Assembly: GCA_016839445.1 (NCBI GenBank)
Contig: JAEOUG010000065.1
Coordinates: 1 to 37,668 of the forward strand
Direction of reading: 5' to 3'
Origin: Candidatus Thorarchaeota archaeon
GTDB taxonomy: Archaea > Asgardarchaeota > Thorarchaeia > Thorarchaeales > Thorarchaeaceae
DNA: 37,668 bases
In this document: piece by piece, positions 33,328-37,668 of the stretch
Position numbering within the stretch: position 1 is the first letter of the stretch
How the letters are laid out: each line of letters opens with the position of its first letter
Notes under the pieces: generated by a model
What the model was told of the DNA's origin: nothing
The model's input: only the letters and a program-made list of their open reading frames with translations
Databases searched by the model: none
Translations under genes and position numbers: made by a program

Positions 33328-34451
33328 CCCGAGAAGTGGTCTGCGATTCTGCTGTATACTCCCACGGAGGAAAGGAGTTCATCGATCCGGATGAACTCGT
33401 CCGGCTGATGTGCTTGCTCAATAGAGCCGGGTCCGCATATGACATGAAGAATCCCAACCTTGGGCTGCAGCACTGAGCAGTCTGTCCCATAAGTGGCAGC
33501 ACCAAGATTCCGCCTCTCTCCTGTTGCCGATTCGACCGCATCCCAGGCTATATCCACAATCTCAGCTTCCGTGGGAGTACGCACCGCGGGCTTCCCGTGA
33601 ATGTACTCAACACGGGCACTATCGGCGAAGCCTTCTGCTTGAAGTCGTTGATTCATTATCTTCAGTATGCTCTCGGGAGTCTGGCCCTTCACGATTCTCA
33701 TGTCAAGGGTGGCCTCGCATCTATCAGGTACAACATTGACTTTGATGCCGCCGGAGATCTCTCCGATGCTCAAGGTAGGTGTTCCAAGAAGGGAATCCTC
33801 TTCGTGAGGATAGGGAACCCCTGTCAGGACTCTTATTGCATCCATGCAGATCTGTATGGCATTGACGCCTTCCTCAGGCCTAGAGCCATGTGCAGACTTG
33901 CCCTTGGCAGTCACTCTCGACCAGAACAGGCCCTTCTCACCAACGAGAACATTGAGACTAGTAGGTTCAGCGCAAACGCCGAACTTGATTCCTGTAAGCA
34001 AGCCGCTCTTGGCTACCTCTTCGGCTCCCGAGCAACCACTCTCTTCGTCCGATGTGGCTAGCATGACGAGCGGCTTCTCGTGCTTCGTCTCTGTGTACAG
34101 AATCAGGGTCTCGGCAAGAGCGGCAAGGGGACCCTTCATGTCGCAGGCTCCACGTCCATACAGGCGGCCATTGACAATCTCTGGCTCAAACGGTCGATAC
34201 GTCCAGTTCTCCAAAGGCCCGGCTGGGACTGTGTCCATATGCCCGTGAACGACAAGATCACCGACTTCTCCATCATGGCTTGAAAAGATGAGATTAGGCC
34301 GCTCTTTCGGCCCGACAGAAACGCAAGAGATGCCGTGAGACTCCAGATGGTCTCGTAGTACCTGAGCAACCTCCATCTCACGCCCAGGCGGATTCTCAGA
34401 CTTCGTGGAGATCAGTTCCTTGGTGAGCCTCAAGACCCTTGCTTCGTCCAA
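33324..34451 (-). CDS. M20 family metallopeptidase (ArgE/DapE-like)
   Basis: The 375-residue product is a di-zinc M20 deacylase/peptidase. Metal ligands are visible: GHMDTVP with His71 and Asp73, GACDMKG with Asp104 bridging, DEES with Glu136/Glu137, CAEPTS with a further Glu, and a His in the C-terminal AHQPDEF. Relatives remove acetyl or succinyl groups (ArgE, DapE) or cut dipeptides; the substrate here is not determined. The dimerisation lid domain (about 175-285) is present. The start is TTG 34449-34451, with AGGTG about 11 bases upstream. It stands apart from any arginine or lysine synthesis gene in this window. Confidence 0.88.
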   Translation of the reverse strand: MDEARVLRLTKELISTKSENPPGREMEVAQVLRDHLESHGISCVSVGPKERPNLIFSSHDGEVGDLVVHGHMDTVPAGPLENWTYRPFEPEIVNGRLYGRGACDMKGPLAALAETLILYTETKHEKPLVMLATSDEESGCSGAEEVAKSGLLTGIKFGVCAEPTSLNVLVGEKGLFWSRVTAKGKSAHGSRPEEGVNAIQICMDAIRVLTGVPYPHEEDSLLGTPTLSIGEISGGIKVNVVPDRCEATLDMRIVKGQTPESILKIMNQRLQAEGFADSARVEYIHGKPAVRTPTEAEIVDIAWDAVESATGERRNLGAATYGTDCSVLQPKVGILHVICGPGSIEQAHQPDEFIRIDELLSSVGVYSRIADHFSG

Positions 34452-34800
34452 GTTTCCAACACACCTAGCTGGAGAATCAGAGCACCCTGCTATGAAGGTT
34501 CCTCAACGGCGGACATCATGCTCTCTAGGACTCGACATCAGCCCCCTGCTTCACTCCTTGTCACACAGCAGCGAAGACACAGGCTTATCTGCACTCTATG
34601 TTTCAGAGATTCTGCGAATCGATGACGCGGATTACCCCTGGCGGAGCTAACGCGATGAAGACCTAAGAGCAAGCTGAGATTCGCACTAATGCTTCTGCGT
34701 GTAGAAGAAATCGGGTTGGGCTGAGGCCTGTGCCATCCGGGGCAGGGGTCACGGGGGAGAGAGATCTTAGGACACCCATTCGTGCGCATAGACGAATGCG
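34452..34800. other. Intergenic stretch without a supported gene
   Basis: This stretch holds the upstream region of the M20 gene and the downstream region of the small gene at 34801. The one longer frame in it (minus strand, 34538-34789) has a composition unlike a protein, with many Arg, Pro and Ser residues, and no ribosome site that I can see. I see no tRNA, clear terminator or repeat. Confidence 0.5.
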
Positions 34801-34971
34801 CTAAAGCTCATCTCGTTCGAACACGAGTTCTTTCTTCTTCAGGATAACTCCAAACCTCTGCCCTGCGTCATCAACCAAGGAAACATCCTCATCTTGAAGG
34901 AAACTCCGGACCCTCTTCCTTAGGCTCCTTGAAGGGATATCTCCCATGCGAATGACGTAGGCCTCAGCCAT
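34801..34971 (-). CDS. Small 56-residue basic/acidic protein, unknown
   Basis: ATG 34969-34971 opens a 56-codon frame ending at TAG 34801. The product (MAEAYVIRMGDIPSRSLRKR at the start, ending VILKKKELVFERDEL) has a protein-like mix of charged and hydrophobic residues. GGAG lies 9 bases before the ATG. A strong TATA-like box at 35078-35087 points toward it with a leader of about 85 bases. The order looks like helix followed by a small strand pair, as in many small nucleic-acid binding proteins, but no family is recognised. Confidence 0.55.
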   Translation of the reverse strand: MAEAYVIRMGDIPSRSLRKRVRSFLQDEDVSLVDDAGQRFGVILKKKELVFERDEL

Positions 34972-35028
34972 TGTAGGGAACTCCGACGGATGCTGTGATG
35001 ACGCGGCAGTCTAGAGGGATGCAAGACT

Positions 35029-35050
35029 ACCTCTGAGGTGCAAACACCTC
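35029..35050 (-). promoter_or_regulatory. Leader with mutually exclusive hairpins before the small gene
   Basis: Plus-strand GAGGTG (35035-35040) can pair with CACCTC (35045-35050) over a CAAA loop, or its GAGGT can pair with ACCTC (35029-35033). Both cannot form at once. The element lies at the 5' end of the predicted leader of the 56-codon gene. Confidence 0.3.
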
Positions 35051-35275
35051 GTTGGCATGAGTGTAGAGACCTCCCAACTATTTATAGAGAAAGCAGAGAT
35101 AGGCGTCCCACAGAACGCCCCCAGAGAGCGGGAGAGCTAGGAAATCGACGCCCTTGATTCACGCAGACCCACAGAGAGCTCTGAGTAGACCGGGATATTG
35201 TGAATAGTGAGATATCTAGACATGAATACTTAACAAACGGCCACTGCCTTCTTGCGACACACAACATCCAGAGGG
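35051..35275. other. Non-coding stretch with TATA-like box and possible structured RNA
   Basis: No coding frame is supported here. A TATA-like box sits at 35078-35087. GGCGTC at 35102-35107 can pair with GACGCC at 35147-35152, and GGCGT with the nearer ACGCC at 35115-35119. The rest is the downstream region of the DapA-Fae gene and shows no clear terminator. Confidence 0.35.
35078..35087 (-). promoter_or_regulatory. Strong TATA-like box upstream of the small gene
   Basis: CTATAAATAG on the minus strand is the best TATA match in this stretch. It predicts a transcript start near 35058 and a leader of about 85 bases. Read the other way (CTATTTATAG), it could also drive a plus-strand RNA from near 35110. 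Confidence 0.5.
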
Positions 35276-36769
35276 CTAGGGGTTGTAAGCGAATGGATGC
35301 CTTGCCGAGTCCTTTCTTGAGAGGATCTCCTCAGTCGACTGGCGTCCTTCGATGGCTCGCCTCAGAGCATGTCGTACTGCGATGAAGTTGTTGATGTGCA
35401 CACGCTTCGGGTTTGCCGCACTTGGGTGGACGAACACATTGACTGCAAGAATGAGATCACGAACGAGCTCTTCTGGTATGATTCGGTCTGTAATCGTTCG
35501 TCGCACTGCATCAACGACTGCTTTCTGAGCAACATCATACACCATTCTCCGATGGTCTTCCGATGTTATCGTCACAGTGGGAGCGAACACCGTTGTGAGT
35601 TCCAGGTCCTTGATTTTGGTCGATGAGTGGAAGTTCTCCGAGATCTTCCCTGCGTGCTTGACAGCTTCCTTCATTGGACCGTCCCGCAGGCCCATAACAA
35701 GATCAACGTGGGCAACCTCAGTTCCTCCGCCAAAGAGTGATTCACCATGAAGTAAGGTGAGGTCAGACACTGTATCTGGAACCTGCCCCACAGCTCTCGG
35801 ATAGTCCTCCGCGACAATCGAGCGATTGCCCATCCTGAATGTGACAGGCCCACGCTGGATCATTTGTAGGTCCTCCAGGCAAATGCGAATCTCATCAATG
35901 TCCCCGTAGCCGAGAGAGTCGCCCTCCTGGAGGGGCTTCCGAGCGTTGCCAACAGGAACTCCAAGCATGTTCAGAGCTGCCTTGACAGCCAGCCCGCCGC
36001 CACGATTGACGAAAATGCGAACGATTCTCTGGATGCTTCTCTGGGCGATGCGAGCCCCTTTGAGGTCACCCTCCTCCAGCAGAGTCATCATCCGAATGTA
36101 GCGATCCGGAAATACGTTTGCGCTAGCCAGAATAGCTCCATCGCAACCTGACGCCAAAGCTGGCAGAGCAACCTCGTCGTGTCCAACCACTACTTGGAAC
36201 TCGTCAGGCTTCCTCACAAGAATGGTCGTGAGATTGATCAAGTCGCCGCTCGAGTCCTTCATGCCTGCGATGCCATCAATCTCTCTGAGGCCATCCACGA
36301 GGGTCCAGTGAAGTGGAACCCCTGTGACCTGAGGAATGTTGTACAGGAATATGGGAATCTCTGAACTCCCTGCCACCTTCTCGAAGTGCTCATAGATCTC
36401 CTTCGCTGAGGGCTTCAGGAAGTAAGGGGTCACTACCAGTGCAGCAGAGGCACCTAGCTCGGCAGCTCTACGGGTCAGCTTGATGACGTCTCCCGTGTAT
36501 GCAGCGCCAGTGCCCGCCATGACAGGAACACGCCCCTTGGCTGCTTCGCAGGCAATCCTGATGGCCTCAACCTTCTCCTCGAAGCGCATGCTCGTGAACT
36601 CCCCGGTCGTGCCGCAAGGCACTATACCGGTGGCTCCCGCCTTGATAGTGTAGTCAATGAGATTACGATACTGCTTTTCGTTGACGCCGCCCTCAGTGAA
36701 AGGAGTAACGAGAGCAGGGTACACACCTTTGAATCTGAAATCACCGTCGTACACTGTCTTCACCCCCAC
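35276..36769 (-). CDS. DapA/NanA-type aldolase fused to formaldehyde-activating enzyme (Fae) domain
   Basis: The 497-residue product has two catalytic-type domains. Residues about 13-300 form a class I aldolase of the DHDPS/N-acetylneuraminate lyase family: CGTTGE at 52-57, LYNIP with Tyr143, and GMKDSSGD with Schiff-base Lys171. Residues about 340-476 match Fae, which joins formaldehyde to tetrahydromethanopterin: GGTEVAHVDLVMG at 348-360 with the catalytic His354, VTI at 399-401, IIPEELVRDLILAVNVFVHP at 430-449. The start is GTG 36769 or GTG 36763; the latter makes a GTGA overlap with the upstream gene, so the two are co-translated. Known Fae fusions are with hexulose-phosphate synthase; this one is with a pyruvate-type aldolase. 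A 4-hydroxy-2-oxobutanoate (pyruvate plus formaldehyde) aldolase linked to a C1 carrier is a plausible guess. Confidence 0.85.
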   Translation of the reverse strand: MGVKTVYDGDFRFKGVYPALVTPFTEGGVNEKQYRNLIDYTIKAGATGIVPCGTTGEFTSMRFEEKVEAIRIACEAAKGRVPVMAGTGAAYTGDVIKLTRRAAELGASAALVVTPYFLKPSAKEIYEHFEKVAGSSEIPIFLYNIPQVTGVPLHWTLVDGLREIDGIAGMKDSSGDLINLTTILVRKPDEFQVVVGHDEVALPALASGCDGAILASANVFPDRYIRMMTLLEEGDLKGARIAQRSIQRIVRIFVNRGGGLAVKAALNMLGVPVGNARKPLQEGDSLGYGDIDEIRICLEDLQMIQRGPVTFRMGNRSIVAEDYPRAVGQVPDTVSDLTLLHGESLFGGGTEVAHVDLVMGLRDGPMKEAVKHAGKISENFHSSTKIKDLELTTVFAPTVTITSEDHRRMVYDVAQKAVVDAVRRTITDRIIPEELVRDLILAVNVFVHPSAANPKRVHINNFIAVRHALRRAIEGRQSTEEILSRKDSARHPFAYNP

Positions 36770-37668
36770 ACATCTGCAAGAGCAGCTTCCACGGCCTCCT
36801 GCGTAGCCTCCGTCATTCGCCGCCTGTTGCGGGAGTTCAGGTTAATGTCCAGCGCCATGATTATGACCTGCTCGTCCTGCTCCGATTTGGGAATCAAGCC
36901 CCTTTCCAGATACGCAGCCACAGCCTTAGCCGCTCCTGACTGAACCGGCCCGTAGAATAATGAAGCCTGCCTCATGGACTTGATTGTCCGGATAGGAAAC
37001 ATGAGGCTGCTTGGTCGTACCGCGAGATTAGGCTCTAGAATGACACTGAGTGCCTCATGTCCAACTCTGGGTGTTGTGAGAAGCCTGACGAACGCGAAGC
37101 CGAGTGACTCTGATTTCTTGCCGACAACCAAGGCAACTGAAACAACTTCATTGGAGCTGGATCCTGTACGCAACTCGGACATGTCGGCTTTGACTCCTTG
37201 GTCTGAAAGAGCGCTCATCATGTCGATTTCGGTTTCTAGTGGAGCTGAAGACTTGGGCTTCACGAGTCCAATCTTCTCGAGCTCGACCCGAATCTCATCC
37301 TTGAGTTCTGGCGTCAGTGTGCCTCCAGTGTCAAGAGGCATCCTGCTCTTCCCGCCTTTGATACCGAGCATCTTCAAGGCTGCCTTCACTGGAGGAGCTC
37401 CGCCATTTCGAGTGACAATCCTAGCAAGGGTCTGCACTGATAGCTGAAGCTCCGCTGCTCGCTTCATGTCACCGGCCCTAACCTTCTCCATGATCTCAAG
37501 CCAGATGTGTGGTATCACGTTGCCAGAGGCAAGAATCGCAGCCTTGGCTCCCGCTGCGACAGCAGAGAGGAAGCACTCGTCATGTCCTATGATCACAGGA
37601 ATCTTACCTTCGAGCTTCTGAATCAGCTCGACCGTGTGTCCTATGTTGCCGCTGCTATCCTTGATTCC
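36760..37668 (-). CDS. Second DapA-Fae fusion, Fae active-site His replaced (5' end outside window)
   Basis: The frame enters at the window edge with GIKDSSGN, which holds the Schiff-base Lys of a DapA-type aldolase, and continues through VIIGHDECFL and a normal DapA C-terminus (AALKMLGIKGG). A Fae-like domain follows: SSSNEVVSVALVVG, LSVILEPNLAVRPSSLMFP, LFYGPVQSGAAKAVAAYLERGLIP. This is the same order as the next gene, so the two are tandem paralogues. Here the Fae His and Asp (EVAHxD) are Ser and Ala (EVVSVA), so the Fae half has probably lost catalysis and may be structural or regulatory. The stop overlaps the start of the next gene. About 24 more codons are readable upstream of the first in-frame GTG (37594-37596), so that GTG is not the start. 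Confidence 0.85.
   Translation of the reverse strand, partial: GIKDSSGNIGHTVELIQKLEGKIPVIIGHDECFLSAVAAGAKAAILASGNVIPHIWLEIMEKVRAGDMKRAAELQLSVQTLARIVTRNGGAPPVKAALKMLGIKGGKSRMPLDTGGTLTPELKDEIRVELEKIGLVKPKSSAPLETEIDMMSALSDQGVKADMSELRTGSSSNEVVSVALVVGKKSESLGFAFVRLLTTPRVGHEALSVILEPNLAVRPSSLMFPIRTIKSMRQASLFYGPVQSGAAKAVAAYLERGLIPKSEQDEQVIIMALDINLNSRNRRRMTEATQEAVEAALADVWG

Noticed and set aside
34654-34724. Possible C/D box guide RNA
   Set aside because: There is a C-box-like GATGAA and two CTGA boxes, but the C box does not match RUGAUGA, no C' box is seen and spacing is wrong.
34538-34789. An 83-codon minus-strand frame in the gap
   Set aside because: The product is a random-looking mix of Arg, Pro, Ser and Cys and no ribosome site is seen.
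34812-34827. T-arm-like CTCGT-TCGAAC-ACGAG suggesting a tRNA
   Set aside because: The loop is six bases, no acceptor or anticodon arm fits around it, and it lies in the end of the 56-codon frame.

Overview
The window looks like a piece of an archaeal genome, most likely an Asgard archaeon close to Thorarchaeota. It carries an HMf-type histone, an archaeal glutamyl-tRNA synthetase, ribosomal protein eS25, an archaeal ThiI without rhodanese domain, free-standing AlaX, TATA-like boxes about 25 bases before many inferred transcript starts, and Shine-Dalgarno sites. It also carries eukaryote-signature parts: a complete ESCRT-II EAP30-like domain and an Arf-like GTPase with a probable longin-type N-terminus. 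GTG and TTG starts are common. I saw no tRNA, rRNA, insertion sequence or CRISPR array.

Layout. (1) 1-10.07 kb, minus: one open frame of more than 3,350 codons for a giant secreted protein with two DUF2341-LamG pairs and about 18 Ig-like modules; its C-terminus is outside the window. (2) 10.2-14.0 kb, minus: DUF2334 deacetylase-like protein, histone, ThiI, membrane-anchored alkaline phosphatase. (3) 14.1-17.7 kb, plus: hyuA-hyuB pair (hydantoinase/oxoprolinase family). (4) 17.7-20.3 kb, minus: glutamyl-tRNA synthetase and a lysine-rich unknown protein. (5) 20.4-28.0 kb: a divergent block. One side is an EAP30-domain coiled-coil protein followed by a YdjM-like membrane protein. The other side is a zinc-finger protein, a longin-like/winged-helix protein overlapping a longin-GTPase gene, a zinc-ribbon membrane protein and a coiled-coil protein, closed by a hairpin terminator. 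(6) 28.0-34.5 kb: eS25 with a long Lys/Pro tail and HhH domain, an HExxH protein, a sugar nucleotidyltransferase, AlaX, a single-pass membrane protein, LarB and an M20 peptidase. (7) 34.5-35.3 kb: mostly non-coding, with one likely 56-codon gene. (8) 35.3-37.7 kb, minus: two tandem, overlapping genes that each fuse a DapA-type aldolase to a formaldehyde-activating enzyme (Fae) domain; the upstream one is cut by the window edge.

The strongest candidates for something undescribed are the tandem DapA-Fae fusions (a possible pyruvate-formaldehyde aldol reaction linked to a pterin C1 carrier), the EAP30 fusion facing the longin-GTPase cluster (a possible membrane-remodelling or trafficking module), and the extended eS25 whose only well-spaced start is an AUC codon. 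All function statements are inferred from reading the translated sequence; no database search was run.
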